The notes beneath the pieces were generated by a model. It did no database searches. It saw only the letters and a list, made by a program, of their open reading frames with translations, and was not told the DNA's origin. DNA of 64,000 nucleotides, from assembly GCF_036017915.1 (NCBI RefSeq), contig NZ_CP107929.1, positions 3,972,001-4,036,000 of the forward strand, read 5' to 3'. The stretch is from Micromonospora sp. NBC_00421 (GTDB taxonomy: Bacteria; Actinomycetota; Actinomycetes; Mycobacteriales; Micromonosporaceae). Positions 37,904 to 46,393 of the stretch are shown one piece after another; position 1 is the first letter of the stretch; each line of letters opens with the position of its first letter. The position numbers and the translations under genes are program-made.

Positions 37904-37919
37904 CTACTACATCTAGGGG
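37904..37919 (-). promoter_or_regulatory. NrdR box 1 (candidate)
   Basis: CTACTACATCTAGGGG on the plus strand resembles actinobacterial NrdR boxes, with near-palindromic core CTACATCTAG. It overlaps where the -35 element should be, so binding would block nrdR-nrdJ transcription. Confidence 0.7.
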
Positions 37920-38118
37920 TCGACCGTAGGCCGCCGGCCGGGTCGGGTCAAGTTGCGGGCGTGTCCGGCGCGTCACGCCCGAGCCGCCCTTCCCACCGTG
38001 CGACGACCTCGCCGCACCCGGGTGCCGACAGGTGCAACCGACCGGACCGTCGGGAGGTTACCGGCCGTCCGGCCACGCCCGGCGGGACGGACGGCCGACC
38101 CGGAGCACCGCCGACCCG

Positions 38119-38134
38119 TCGTACACAGGTTCGA
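38119..38134 (+). promoter_or_regulatory. SOS box 1 (LexA site)
   Basis: TCGTAC-ACAG-GTTCGA matches 11 of 12 positions of the actinobacterial consensus TCGAAC-n4-GTTCGA. Confidence 0.75.
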
Positions 38135-38152
38135 CGAGGCCGTACCATCTAC

Positions 38153-38168
38153 CAGAACAAACGTACGA
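38153..38168 (+). promoter_or_regulatory. Possible weak SOS box 2
   Basis: CAGAAC-AAAC-GTACGA matches 9 of 12 consensus positions. It lies between the two better boxes. Confidence 0.4.
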
Positions 38169-38203
38169 GTTGCCAGGCTCGCCACCCGACACGCCGAGAT
38201 GCG

Positions 38204-38219
38204 TCGTACAGATGTTTGA
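38204..38219 (+). promoter_or_regulatory. SOS box 3 (LexA site)
   Basis: TCGTAC-AGAT-GTTTGA matches 10 of 12 consensus positions and overlaps the -35 hexamer of the proposed lexA promoter, fitting autorepression. Confidence 0.7.
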
Positions 38220-38244
38220 AAATGACCGATCTCACCTATACGGT
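38216..38244 (+). promoter_or_regulatory. Probable lexA promoter
   Basis: TTGAAA (38216-38221) and TACGGT (38239-38244) are spaced by 17 nt. The transcript would start about 100 nt before the lexA GTG. Confidence 0.6.
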
Positions 38245-38346
38245 CATGAACGACCGGGCAGGCCGCACAGGTCGGTCCGACACCGCGACACCCCCGCACG
38301 CACCACGAGCCGCCAAGGCACCCAGCGCCGACCAGGGAGGACGGAC

Positions 38347-39129
38347 GTGACCGAGGACCGGGCAAGCCGGCAGAAGAACCCGCAGCCGATCGCCGAGGCG
38401 GGTCCGCCGGCCACTCGGCGTCCCCGCGCCGCCCGCAGTCGGACCGGTCAGCCGGCCGTCCGCCCGGTCACCCCGGTGGTCAGCGGTTTCCCCGACCCGG
38501 CCACCGTCGACCTCACCGCCCGGCAGCGCCGCATCCTGGAGTTCATCCGCAGTTGGGTGGAGCGGCACGGCTACCCGCCGAGCGTCCGCGAGATCGGCGA
38601 GGCGGTCGGCCTGGTCTCCCCGTCCAGCGTCGCCTACCAGCTCAAGGAGTTGGAGAAGAAAGGCTTCCTGAGGCGCGACCCCAACCGTCCCCGGGCGGTC
38701 GACGTCCGCGCTCCGAGCGACGCCGACGACGAGCTGAGTCGCGCCCAGCGCCCCACCCCGGCGTACGTGCCGATGCTGGGTCGGATCGCCGCCGGCGGGC
38801 CGATCCTGGCCGAGCAGGCGGTGGAGGACGTCTTCCCGCTCCCCCGCGAGCTCGTGGGCGAGGGTGAGGTCTTCATGCTCCAGGTCAAGGGCGACTCGAT
38901 GCTCGACGCGGCGATCTGTGACGGCGACTGGGTGGTGGTCCGGCAGCAGCCGATCGCCGAGGCCGGCGACATCGTCGCCGCCATGCTCGACGGTGAGGCG
39001 ACCGTCAAGACCTACCGTCGACGCGACGGTCACGTCTGGTTGATGCCGCAGAACCCGGCCTTCGATCCGATCCCCGGTGACGACGCCACCATCATGGGTC
39101 GGGTCGTCGCCGTGCTCCGCCGGATCTGA
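38347..39129 (+). CDS. lexA: SOS repressor LexA
   Basis: A 260-residue repressor-protease. After a 50-residue Pro/Arg-rich extension, the winged HTH spans about residues 55-120 ([22 protein letters not shown]). The self-cleavage site is Ala149-Gly150 (RIAAGGPIL), and the catalytic dyad is Ser184 (KGDSML) with Lys221 (ATVKTYRR). RecA filaments trigger autocleavage after DNA damage. GTG at 38347 follows GGGAGGAC at ideal distance; starting earlier in frame would read through the SOS-box region. recX lies at the right end of the window and recA probably just beyond. Confidence 0.97.
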   Translation: MTEDRASRQKNPQPIAEAGPPATRRPRAARSRTGQPAVRPVTPVVSGFPDPATVDLTARQRRILEFIRSWVERHGYPPSVREIGEAVGLVSPSSVAYQLKELEKKGFLRRDPNRPRAVDVRAPSDADDELSRAQRPTPAYVPMLGRIAAGGPILAEQAVEDVFPLPRELVGEGEVFMLQVKGDSMLDAAICDGDWVVVRQQPIAEAGDIVAAMLDGEATVKTYRRRDGHVWLMPQNPAFDPIPGDDATIMGRVVAVLRRI

Positions 39130-39140
39130 CGCCCCTCGAA

Positions 39141-39165
39141 CGGCCGCCTCCGTCGGAGGCGGCCG
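39141..39165. terminator. Bidirectional terminator between lexA and the Rv2721c-like gene
   Basis: An 11-bp perfect stem (39141-39151 with 39155-39165) and GTC loop is placed between the two convergent stop codons. Confidence 0.75.
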
Positions 39166-39201
39166 GCGCGCCACCCAGGACGGCGCTCGCCGCGCCGCAG
39201 G

Positions 39202-41223
39202 TCAGTAGCGCTCGCCGTTGCGGCCGGGCGGCTGACCGTACTGGCCACCCCGCCGGTCTTCCTGACCACCGTCGCGGCGCGGACCCGAACGCGGCTCACG
39301 GGGACCCGCCCCACCACGACGCGGCGGTTCGGCCCGCCCAGCACCGTATTCGCCGTCTCCACCGCGCCCACCGCCCGGAGCGCCACCACGGCCACCGGCC
39401 GCGCCCGCACCACCCGGCGGCGTGCCACCACGACCACCCGGCGGCGTGCCACCATGCCCACCGGCCGGAGCACCACCATGCCCACCCGGCGGCGTGCCAC
39501 GCCCGCCCATCGGGGCACCGCCACGGCCACCCGCCGGAGGAGCACCACGGCCACCCGCCGGAGGAGCACCACGGCCACCCGCCGGAGCACCGCCACGCGG
39601 GTCCGCAGCGGCCGGCGTGCCGGCCCGGGAGGCACCACGTGGGGCACCGCCACCCGGGCCACCACGTGAGGCACCGCCGCGCGGACCGACACCGTTGACC
39701 GGCGGGCCGCCAGCCGGGGCGGCACCGTAGACCCCACCGCCGGCGGGACGACCGCCGCCGTAGACACCGCCGCCCGCCGGACGTCCGCCGCCCGGTGGGA
39801 TGCCACCTCCCGGACCACCGGAAGGAACTGCTCCGGGGCCGGCCGGGGGCCGGCCACCGCCGTAGACCGCGCCGCCGGCCGGACGGGCGGGCGCACCGCC
39901 GACCGGCGGCGGGGCGCCGTAGACACCGCCACGTGGCCGGTCCACTGATGGTTCAGCACCCCGGGGAGACTCACCGGCCGGCAGGCCGTCGGCCCGGGAG
40001 ACGGCGCCGGAGGTGAAGACCTCGTCGTCGGGGTCGTCCGGCTCCTCGCCAGCCGCCGCGGCCCGCCGCCGGGATCGCACGATGCCGACGATGCCCGCCC
40101 CGACCAACACGGCGCCGATCGCACCGACCGCACCGATCAGGTAGGTGATCTGGTCCAGGCTGAGGGCGTCGTACCAGGACTGCTCGGCGACCGGCTTGGC
40201 TCCCGCCGCGCCCTCGACCGGCTCCGCGCCCTTGGTGGACGGCGAATAGCCGAGGATGTCGATCGGGTCGTCCGGGGAGAGTTCACCACCGTCGGAGACG
40301 GTGACGAAGCCGGTGCCGTCCGGGGTGTACGCGATGGCCTCGCCGAACGGGTCGGCCAGCGGGGTGACCCGGGGCTTGCCGGTGGTCAGGGCGGCCACGA
40401 TGTCGTCGCCACTGACGTCGTACTCGAAGGCGTCGGCGTAGGTGCGCAGGACCACCTTGCTGCCGTCGGGCGAGCGGGCCGCTCCGGTGATGGCCACCCG
40501 ACCGATGATGTTGAGCGGGTTGTCGGTGGTGGTCTTCGGCAACGTGATCTCGCCGACCTTCTTCATCGGTACCGGTTCGGCGTTGCCGCCCTTGTCGAGC
40601 TTCGCCTCCGGGGTGTAGATCTCCGCCTTGCCGCTGGGCACCTTGGTGATCACCAGGGGCATCTCGTCCGCGCCGACCAGCAGCGCCTCGGCGTCGTGCG
40701 GTTTGCGCTCCGGGTACGACAGCCGGTGCAGCACCGGCTGCTTGGCCCCGGTGACCGGCATCGTCCAGACCGCGACCCGGGTACGCCGTTCCTTGCTGGT
40801 GACGTTGTCACCGGTGTCGGCGATCCAGAGGGTCTTTCCGTCCGGCGAGAGAGCCAGGTCCTCGGTGTCGAAAGGGCCGTCGCCGGAGTACTTCACCGGC
40901 TCCTTGGCGATCTTGCACTTGGTGTCGAGGAAGAAGACCCGCTTGCGGCTCTCGTCAAGGGTGCCATCGTTGATCACGATGTAGCCGGTCTTCGTGGCGA
41001 CCAGGCCGGAAAGCTCCCGCAGCCGCTCGTCGGTGATCGTGCACTTCTTCTTGCCGGCGGGCGCGGCGGCAAGAAGCGCCCCACCGACCGGGGCGGCGGC
41101 AACCGGCGCCCCGCCGACCAGGGCGGCGGAGGTCGGTGCCGCCGCGGCGGCGGCAGCAGCAGGTGCCACGGCCGCGCCGAACAGGGCGAGGGCAACCGTG
41201 ACCGAGGAGACAGCGCGGCGCAT
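39202..41223 (-). CDS. Rv2721c-like membrane protein: extracytoplasmic beta-propeller plus Gly/Pro/Arg-rich cytoplasmic tail
   Basis: A 673-residue protein. A signal peptide with Ala-rich core (1 to about 30), a low-complexity stretch, then an extracytoplasmic domain (about 60-340) with propeller-like repeats such as DTEDLALSPDGKTLWIADTGDN. One transmembrane helix (ITYLIGAVGAIGAVLVGAGIVGIV) follows, then RSRRR, which fixes the tail inside. The cytosolic tail (about 395-673) is disordered, with many GGRGAPPA, GGHGGAPA and GGVYG units. In M. tuberculosis a protein of the same size and Ala/Gly-rich character, Rv2721c, lies beside lexA. The function is unknown; ligand sensing across the membrane is only a suggestion. 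Confidence 0.8.
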   Translation of the reverse strand: MRRAVSSVTVALALFGAAVAPAAAAAAAAPTSAALVGGAPVAAAPVGGALLAAAPAGKKKCTITDERLRELSGLVATKTGYIVINDGTLDESRKRVFFLDTKCKIAKEPVKYSGDGPFDTEDLALSPDGKTLWIADTGDNVTSKERRTRVAVWTMPVTGAKQPVLHRLSYPERKPHDAEALLVGADEMPLVITKVPSGKAEIYTPEAKLDKGGNAEPVPMKKVGEITLPKTTTDNPLNIIGRVAITGAARSPDGSKVVLRTYADAFEYDVSGDDIVAALTTGKPRVTPLADPFGEAIAYTPDGTGFVTVSDGGELSPDDPIDILGYSPSTKGAEPVEGAAGAKPVAEQSWYDALSLDQITYLIGAVGAIGAVLVGAGIVGIVRSRRRAAAAGEEPDDPDDEVFTSGAVSRADGLPAGESPRGAEPSVDRPRGGVYGAPPPVGGAPARPAGGAVYGGGRPPAGPGAVPSGGPGGGIPPGGGRPAGGGVYGGGRPAGGGVYGAAPAGGPPVNGVGPRGGASRGGPGGGAPRGASRAGTPAAADPRGGAPAGGRGAPPAGGRGAPPAGGRGGAPMGGRGTPPGGHGGAPAGGHGGTPPGGRGGTPPGGAGAAGGRGGAPGGGRGGDGEYGAGRAEPPRRGGAGPREPRSGPRRDGGQEDRRGGQYGQPPGRNGERY

Positions 41224-41271
41224 GGCGTCAGTGTCGCATGCCGCGATGAACCTCCGGTCACACCGGAGCGC

Positions 41272-42723
41272 TCACCGGCTGCCGGCCACCGCCGGATCAC
41301 CCGCCGCCACGAACGGCGCCAGTTCGGCGGCGAGCGCCTCCCCCACCCGGACGTGCAGCAGCGTGCCCTCCGGCAGGTGGGAGGTGCTGAGCACCTCGCC
41401 CTGCCGGTGCAGTCGGGCCACCAGGTCCCCCCGGTCGTACGGCAGCACCGCGCGGACCTCCACTGCCGGGCGGGGCAGCCGCTGCTCGATCACCTCGCGC
41501 AGCCCGTCGATGCCGCGCCCGCTGTGCGCGGAGACGAAGACCGCATCCGGCCAGAGCCGCTTGAGTCGCAGCAGGGTCTCCTCGTCGGCGGCATCGATCT
41601 TGTTGACCACCAGCAGCTCGGGCAGCCGGTCGGCACCGACCTCGGAGAGCACCTCACGAACCGCGCGGACCTGCTCCTCGGGATCGGGGTGGGCGCCGTC
41701 GACCACGTGCACCACCAGGTCGGCCTCGGCGACCTCCTCCAGCGTCGAGCGGAACGCCTCGACGATCTGGTGCGGCAGGTGCCGGACGAAGCCCACCGTG
41801 TCGGACAGCGTGTAGAGCCGTCCGTCCGAGGTGGTAGCCCGGCGGGTGGTCGGGTCCAGGGTGGCAAAAAGCGCGTTCTCCACCAGCACACCCGCCCCGG
41901 TGAGCCGGTTGAGCAGGCTCGACTTGCCGGCGTTGGTGTAGCCGGCGATGGCCACCGCCGGAACAGCGTTGCGGCTACGCCGGGCGCGCTTGGTCTGGCG
42001 TACCGTCTTCATGGCCTTGATCTCCCGACGCAGTCGGGCGATGCGGTGCCGGATGCGCCGCCGGTCGGTCTCCAGCTTGGTCTCACCGGGGCCCCGCAGG
42101 CCCACGCCGCCGCCGGCGCCGCCGCCGCGCCCAGAGCCGCCGGACTGCCGGGAGAGCGTCTCGCCCCAGCCGCGCAGCCGGGGCAGCAGGTATTCGAGCT
42201 GGGCCAGCTCGACCTGGGCCTTGCCCTCCTTGCTCTTGGCGTGCTGGGCGAAGATGTCGAGGATCAGCGCGGTACGGTCGACCACCTTGACCTTGGTGCG
42301 CTGCTCCAGGTTGCGCAGCTGGGACGGGGACAGCTCACCGTCGCAGATCACCGTGTCGGCACCGGTGGCGAGCACCGCCGCGGTCAGGTCGTCGACCTTG
42401 CCCCGGCCGACGTAGGTGGCCGGGTCGGGGCGGCTGCGGCGCTGGATCAGCCCTTCGAGCACCTGCGAGCCGGCCGTCTCGGCCAGCGCCGCCAGCTCGG
42501 TCAGCGAGTTGTCGGCATCACGCTGGCTGCCCTCGGTCCAGACGCCGACGAGGACGACCCGCTCCAACCGGAGCTGGCGGTACTCGACCTCGGTGACGTC
42601 GGTGAGCTCGGTGGAGAGGCCGGGGACCCGCCGCAACGCCTGCCGCTCCGACAGCTCGTACTCACCGGTCGTGGCGTCGAGGTCGTCGTCCGAGAAGGGG
42701 GTGTGGGTCTCCTGGTCTCGCAA
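41272..42723 (-). CDS. hflX: GTPase HflX
   Basis: A 483-residue ribosome-associated GTPase that splits stalled 70S ribosomes under stress. The N-terminal nucleotide-binding domain (AGSQVLEGLIQRRSRPDPATYVGRGK) and the coiled region GRGGGAGGGVGLRGPGETKLETDRR precede the G domain with G1 GYTNAGKSS, G3 DTVGF and G4 NKID. A C-terminal domain is present. TTG at 42723 is favoured because AGGAG lies 7 nt upstream; the in-frame ATG at 42750 would add nine residues that overlap this ribosome site. It diverges from the malic enzyme gene; in many actinobacteria hflX is next to dapF, from which it is separated here. Confidence 0.93.
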   Translation of the reverse strand: MRDQETHTPFSDDDLDATTGEYELSERQALRRVPGLSTELTDVTEVEYRQLRLERVVLVGVWTEGSQRDADNSLTELAALAETAGSQVLEGLIQRRSRPDPATYVGRGKVDDLTAAVLATGADTVICDGELSPSQLRNLEQRTKVKVVDRTALILDIFAQHAKSKEGKAQVELAQLEYLLPRLRGWGETLSRQSGGSGRGGGAGGGVGLRGPGETKLETDRRRIRHRIARLRREIKAMKTVRQTKRARRSRNAVPAVAIAGYTNAGKSSLLNRLTGAGVLVENALFATLDPTTRRATTSDGRLYTLSDTVGFVRHLPHQIVEAFRSTLEEVAEADLVVHVVDGAHPDPEEQVRAVREVLSEVGADRLPELLVVNKIDAADEETLLRLKRLWPDAVFVSAHSGRGIDGLREVIEQRLPRPAVEVRAVLPYDRGDLVARLHRQGEVLSTSHLPEGTLLHVRVGEALAAELAPFVAAGDPAVAGSR

Positions 42724-42898
42724 GTTGGGTCTCCTGTCCGTTCTGTGCATGTACCGAACAATCCTGACACGGGTCAACGCGGAACGCGACCGCTATATGC
42801 CCGTGGCACAGGTCGCCGAACGCGGGGGCGGCTGCCGTCGGGCCCCGGCGGGCGAGTAGAAATGGCGACGAGCCGCCAGCGACGACGGAGGTATTTCC

Positions 42899-44371
42899 GT
42901 GGCCATCACCAGACTGCCGAGTGCCGGATTCTCGATCACGATCCGGATCGCGGTCCCCGCGGACGCCTCCTCGATCGGCCGGCTGACCACGTCGGTCGGC
43001 GAGGCCGGTGCGATCGTCACCGCGCTGGACGTGGTCGACTCCGACCCGACCCACGTGATCGTCGACCTCACCTGCGACACCGCCGACGCCGGCCACGCCG
43101 ACCAGGTCGTCGAGGCGCTCACCGCGCTCGACGGGGTGGACGTGCGCAAGGTCTCCGACCGGACGTTCCTGCTGCACCTCGGCGGCAAGATCGAGGTGCA
43201 CTCGAAGGTGGGGCTGCGGACCCGTGACGAGCTGTCCCGGGCGTACACCCCCGGGGTGGCCCGGGTCTGCATGGCGATCGCGGAGAATCCGGCGGACGCC
43301 CGGCGGCTGACCATCAAGCGCAACACGGTCGCCGTGGTCAGCGACGGCTCGGCGGTGCTCGGCCTGGGCAACCTCGGCCCGGCGGCGTCGCTGCCGGTGA
43401 TGGAGGGCAAGGCGGCGCTGTTCAAGCGCTTCGGCGGGGTGGACGCCTGGCCGGTGGTGCTGGACACCCAGGACACCGACGAGATCGTGGCGATCGTCAA
43501 GGCGATCGCCCCGGCGTACGGCGGGATCAACCTGGAGGACATCGCCGCGCCGCGCTGCTTCGAGATCGAGGCCCGGCTGCGGGAGCTCCTGGACATCCCG
43601 GTCTTCCACGACGACCAGCACGGCACCGCGATCTGCGTGCTGGCCGCGCTGACCAACGCGCTGCGCGTGGTGGGCAAGCAGCTCGCGGACGTGCGGGTGG
43701 TCGTCTCCGGGGCCGGCGCGGCCGGGACCGCGATCATGAAACTGCTGCTGCGCCAGGGCGTCGGCGACATCATCGCGTACGACCGGCAGGGCGCCCTGCA
43801 CCGTGGGCTACCCGACCTGAACCCGGCCTGGCAGTGGCTGGCTGAGAACACCAACCGGGACAACTACTCCGGCGACCTGGCGGGGGCGGTCCGGGACGCG
43901 GACGTCTTCATCGGGGTGAGCGCCCCCAACCTGCTCACCGGCGACGACGTCGCCACCATGGCCAAGGACGCGATCGTCTTCGCGCTGGCGAACCCCGACC
44001 CGGAGGTCGACCCCCGGGAGGCCCGCAAGCACGCGGCGATCGTCGCCACCGGCCGCTCGGACCAGCCGAACCAGATCAACAACGTGCTCGCCTTCCCCGG
44101 CGTGTTCCGGGGCATGCTCGACGCGCACGCCGAGGAGTTCACCGAGGAGATGGCGATCGCGGCGGCCCGTGCCATCGCCGACGTGGTCGGCGAAGACAAG
44201 ATCAACCCAACGGTCATCGTGCCAAGCGTCTTCGACTCCCGGGTCGCCCCGGCGGTCGCCGCCGCCGTCCGCGCCGCCGCCCAGAACCCCGCCGTCACGC
44301 CACCCCCGGCCGCCGACCCGGGGCCGGCCGACCTCCCCGAGATCGCCGCCACCGCCAGCGCCACCCCCTAA
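42899..44371 (+). CDS. NAD(P)-dependent malic enzyme with N-terminal ACT domain
   Basis: A 490-residue enzyme converting malate to pyruvate and CO2 with reduction of NAD(P). An ACT-like regulatory domain (about residues 10-90, FSITIRIAVPADASSIGRL) precedes the malic N-terminal domain (catalytic region LSRAYTPGVARV and LFKRFGGVDAWPV) and the metal-binding EDIAAPRCFEIE and FHDDQHGTAI. The NAD-binding loop is VVSGAGAAGTAI. The ACT domain hints at allosteric amino-acid control. GTG at 42899 has GGAGGT in front. The last ~35 residues are Pro/Ala-rich. It converges with dapF across a repeat-rich junction. Confidence 0.95.
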   Translation: MAITRLPSAGFSITIRIAVPADASSIGRLTTSVGEAGAIVTALDVVDSDPTHVIVDLTCDTADAGHADQVVEALTALDGVDVRKVSDRTFLLHLGGKIEVHSKVGLRTRDELSRAYTPGVARVCMAIAENPADARRLTIKRNTVAVVSDGSAVLGLGNLGPAASLPVMEGKAALFKRFGGVDAWPVVLDTQDTDEIVAIVKAIAPAYGGINLEDIAAPRCFEIEARLRELLDIPVFHDDQHGTAICVLAALTNALRVVGKQLADVRVVVSGAGAAGTAIMKLLLRQGVGDIIAYDRQGALHRGLPDLNPAWQWLAENTNRDNYSGDLAGAVRDADVFIGVSAPNLLTGDDVATMAKDAIVFALANPDPEVDPREARKHAAIVATGRSDQPNQINNVLAFPGVFRGMLDAHAEEFTEEMAIAAARAIADVVGEDKINPTVIVPSVFDSRVAPAVAAAVRAAAQNPAVTPPPAADPGPADLPEIAATASATP

Positions 44372-44410
44372 CCCCTAACCCCCTCCCCCCTCCCCGCCCC
44401 CGCCTCCAGC

Positions 44411-44464
44411 GATCAAGAGGTTTACGTCAACCCACCCGCCATCCCCACCCCAAACCTCTTGATC
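44411..44464. repeat. Family A palindrome, copy 3
   Basis: 13-nt perfect arms GATCAAGAGGTTT (44411-44423) and its complement (44452-44464). The left arm extends TACGTCAA like copy 2, but the right arm is changed there, so the palindrome is partly decayed. Confidence 0.9.
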
Positions 44465-44490
44465 ACCACACAGCACCCCCGTCGGGGCCG

Positions 44491-44550
44491 GGTGATCAAG
44501 AGGTTTGGGTCATCCCGAGCGGCTTTTCTGACCCGAGTCTCTTGATCACC
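44491..44550. repeat. Family A palindrome, copy 4
   Basis: 22-nt imperfect arms (44491-44512 and 44529-44550) match at all but about three positions. It lies 26 nt after copy 3 in the same orientation, making a tandem pair between convergent genes. Confidence 0.9.
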
Positions 44551-44640
44551 GGGGGCGGGACGGGGGGTGGGGGCGGGGCAGGGTGGGGGCGGGGGGGGGG
44601 GGTGGGGGGTGGGGGGTGGGGGGAAGCGGGGGCGGGGTGG
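44551..44640. repeat. G-rich tract abutting dapF
   Basis: Ninety nt of nearly continuous G runs on the plus strand, one at least 11 G long, end at the dapF stop codon (44641-44643). The minus-strand transcript is C-rich. This is a likely hotspot for slippage and sequencing error. Confidence 0.9.
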
Positions 44641-45474
44641 TCAGGGGAGGGAGAGGGTGCCGGTGGCGAGCAGGACGGCGGGGCCGGAGAGCCAGCAGGA
44701 GTCGGGCGTGACGGTGACCGTGAGGCGGCCACCGGGGACGTCGACGGTGACCGTGCCGGTGTCCCGGGCGGCGTCGCGCAGGGCCACGGCGGCGACCGCG
44801 CAGGCTCCGGTGCCGCAGGAGAGGGTCTCGGCCGAGCCGCGCTCGTAGACCCGCATCAGCACGTGGCCGTCGGCGCCGTCCACCGGGTCGCCCGGGGCGG
44901 TGAACTCGACGTTCACCCCGTGCGGGAAGACCCGGGGGTCGAACTCGGGCGCGCGGGTGAGGTCCAGGTCGGCCAGGTCGATACCGGTCGGCAGGGCGCA
45001 GACCAGGTGCGGGTTGCCGACGTCCACCGCCGCGCCGGGCAGGGTGAGCCCGCCCAGGACGGCGCGCGACGCGTCGTACACCCGGGGGCGGCGCATCTCG
45101 ACGGCGATGGTGTCGCCGTCGACCCGGGCCCGCACCAGGCCGGCGCGGGTGGCCACCGGCAGGATCCCGTCAGCCGGCGTGGCCAGCCCGGTGGCCAGCA
45201 GGTAGCGGACGAAGACCCGGGCCCCGTTGCCGCACATCTCGGCGGACGAGCCGTCGGAGTTCCAGTAGTCCATGAACCACTCGGCCGTGTCGGCGAGGGC
45301 GACCCCGTCCGGGTGCTTGGCCGCGCGTACCACCCGGAGCACGCCGTCGCCGCCGAGGCCGCGCCGCCTGTCACAGATCCCGGCGACCAGGCCGGGGGTC
45401 AGGTCGAGGGCGCCGTCCGGGTCGGGCAGGATGACGAAGTCGTTGCCGGTGCCATGGCCCTTGGTGAACTCCAC
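44641..45474 (-). CDS. dapF: Diaminopimelate epimerase
   Basis: A 277-residue, PLP-independent epimerase that converts LL- to meso-diaminopimelate for peptidoglycan and lysine synthesis. It has two pseudo-symmetric halves, each with one catalytic Cys: EMCGNGARVF in the first and LSCGTGACAVA in the second. The N-terminus FTKGHGTGNDFV is canonical. GTG at 45474 is chosen from this conserved start. It begins 7 nt after the miaA stop, so miaA and dapF are co-transcribed, as in mycobacteria (Rv2727c-Rv2726c). Confidence 0.97.
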   Translation of the reverse strand: MEFTKGHGTGNDFVILPDPDGALDLTPGLVAGICDRRRGLGGDGVLRVVRAAKHPDGVALADTAEWFMDYWNSDGSSAEMCGNGARVFVRYLLATGLATPADGILPVATRAGLVRARVDGDTIAVEMRRPRVYDASRAVLGGLTLPGAAVDVGNPHLVCALPTGIDLADLDLTRAPEFDPRVFPHGVNVEFTAPGDPVDGADGHVLMRVYERGSAETLSCGTGACAVAAVALRDAARDTGTVTVDVPGGRLTVTVTPDSCWLSGPAVLLATGTLSLP

Positions 45475-45481
45475 GCCCCCA

Positions 45482-46393
45482 TCATCGCCGATGCTCGCCG
45501 ACCACCCGCAGCGCAGTGTCGACAAACGTCGGCGACGTCGGATCCAGCCAGTGGATCCGCTTGTCACGGCGGAACCAGGAGCGTTGCCGCCGGACGAACC
45601 GCCGGGTGGCCCGGATCGTCTCGTCATGCGCCTGCGCCTCGTCGGTCTCCCCGGCCAGGAAGCGCAGCACCTGCTGGTAGCCGAGCGCCCGGCTGGCCGT
45701 CCGCCCGTCGGCCAGGCCGTGCCCGCACAGCGCGCGGACCTCGGGGACCAGCCCGTCGGCCCACATCCGGTCGACCCGCCGGGCGACCCGCTCGTCCAGC
45801 AGCGCGGTGTCCAGGTCGACGCCGAGCTGCACCGCCGGGTAGTAGGGGGTCGGGTCGGGTAGGGAGGCGGTGAACGGCGCCCCGGTCAGCTCGATCACCT
45901 CCAGGGCCCGGACGATCCGTCGCCCGTTGCCGGGCAGGATGCCGGCCGCCGCCACCGGGTCGGCCCCGGCCAGCCGGGCGTACAGCGGGGCCGGACCGAG
46001 GTGCGCCAGCTCCGCCTCCAACCGTCCGCGTACCGCCGGGTCGGTGCCGGGGAACTCGAACTGCTCGAGCACCGCCCGCACGTACAGGCCGGAACCTCCG
46101 ACCAGGAGCGGCACCCGCCCCCGGGCCAGGATGTCGTCGACCGCCGCGCGCGCCAGCCGCTGGTATTCGGCGACGCTGGCCGGCTCGGTGACCGGCCAGA
46201 TGTCCAGCAGGTGGTGGGGCACGCCATCCCGCTCGGCCGGGGTGAGCTTGGCCGTGCCGATGTCCATGCCCCGGTAGAGCTGCATCGAGTCGGCGTTGAC
46301 CACCTCACCGCCGAGGGCGTGCGCCAGGGCGATGCTCAGCGCCGACTTGCCCGCCGCGGTCGGCCCGACCACGGCGACGACCGGGCCGCTCAC
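45482..46393 (-). CDS. miaA: tRNA dimethylallyltransferase
   Basis: A 303-residue enzyme that adds a dimethylallyl group to A37 of tRNAs reading UNN codons. The P-loop GPTAAGKS lies at about residues 10-17, the substrate-recognition DSMQLYRGMDIGTAK follows, and RALEVIELTG and the late RATRRFVRRQRSWFRRD region match the family. The product is the substrate of MiaB, also in this window. GTG at 46393 overlaps the stop of the upstream LigB-like gene (GTGA). Confidence 0.96.
   Translation of the reverse strand: MSGPVVAVVGPTAAGKSALSIALAHALGGEVVNADSMQLYRGMDIGTAKLTPAERDGVPHHLLDIWPVTEPASVAEYQRLARAAVDDILARGRVPLLVGGSGLYVRAVLEQFEFPGTDPAVRGRLEAELAHLGPAPLYARLAGADPVAAAGILPGNGRRIVRALEVIELTGAPFTASLPDPTPYYPAVQLGVDLDTALLDERVARRVDRMWADGLVPEVRALCGHGLADGRTASRALGYQQVLRFLAGETDEAQAHDETIRATRRFVRRQRSWFRRDKRIHWLDPTSPTFVDTALRVVGEHRR

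Larger units (their letters stand above)
37750..38346. promoter_or_regulatory. Divergent nrdR/lexA control region (597 nt)
   Basis: No gene was found here. Mycobacteria carry an extra gene (Rv2719c) at this place; it is absent. The region holds two NrdR boxes on the left and three LexA-like boxes plus a promoter on the right. I saw no cobalamin riboswitch despite the B12-dependent reductase downstream. Confidence 0.7.

Noticed and set aside
37750..38346. Cobalamin riboswitch upstream of nrdR-nrdJ
   Set aside because: No B12-box-like sequence was seen; the paired NrdR boxes explain control adequately.
40696..43227. 843-codon open frame on the plus strand
   Set aside because: It runs antisense to the Rv2721c-like gene and hflX, and crosses the hflX/malic enzyme promoter. 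There is no recognisable domain.
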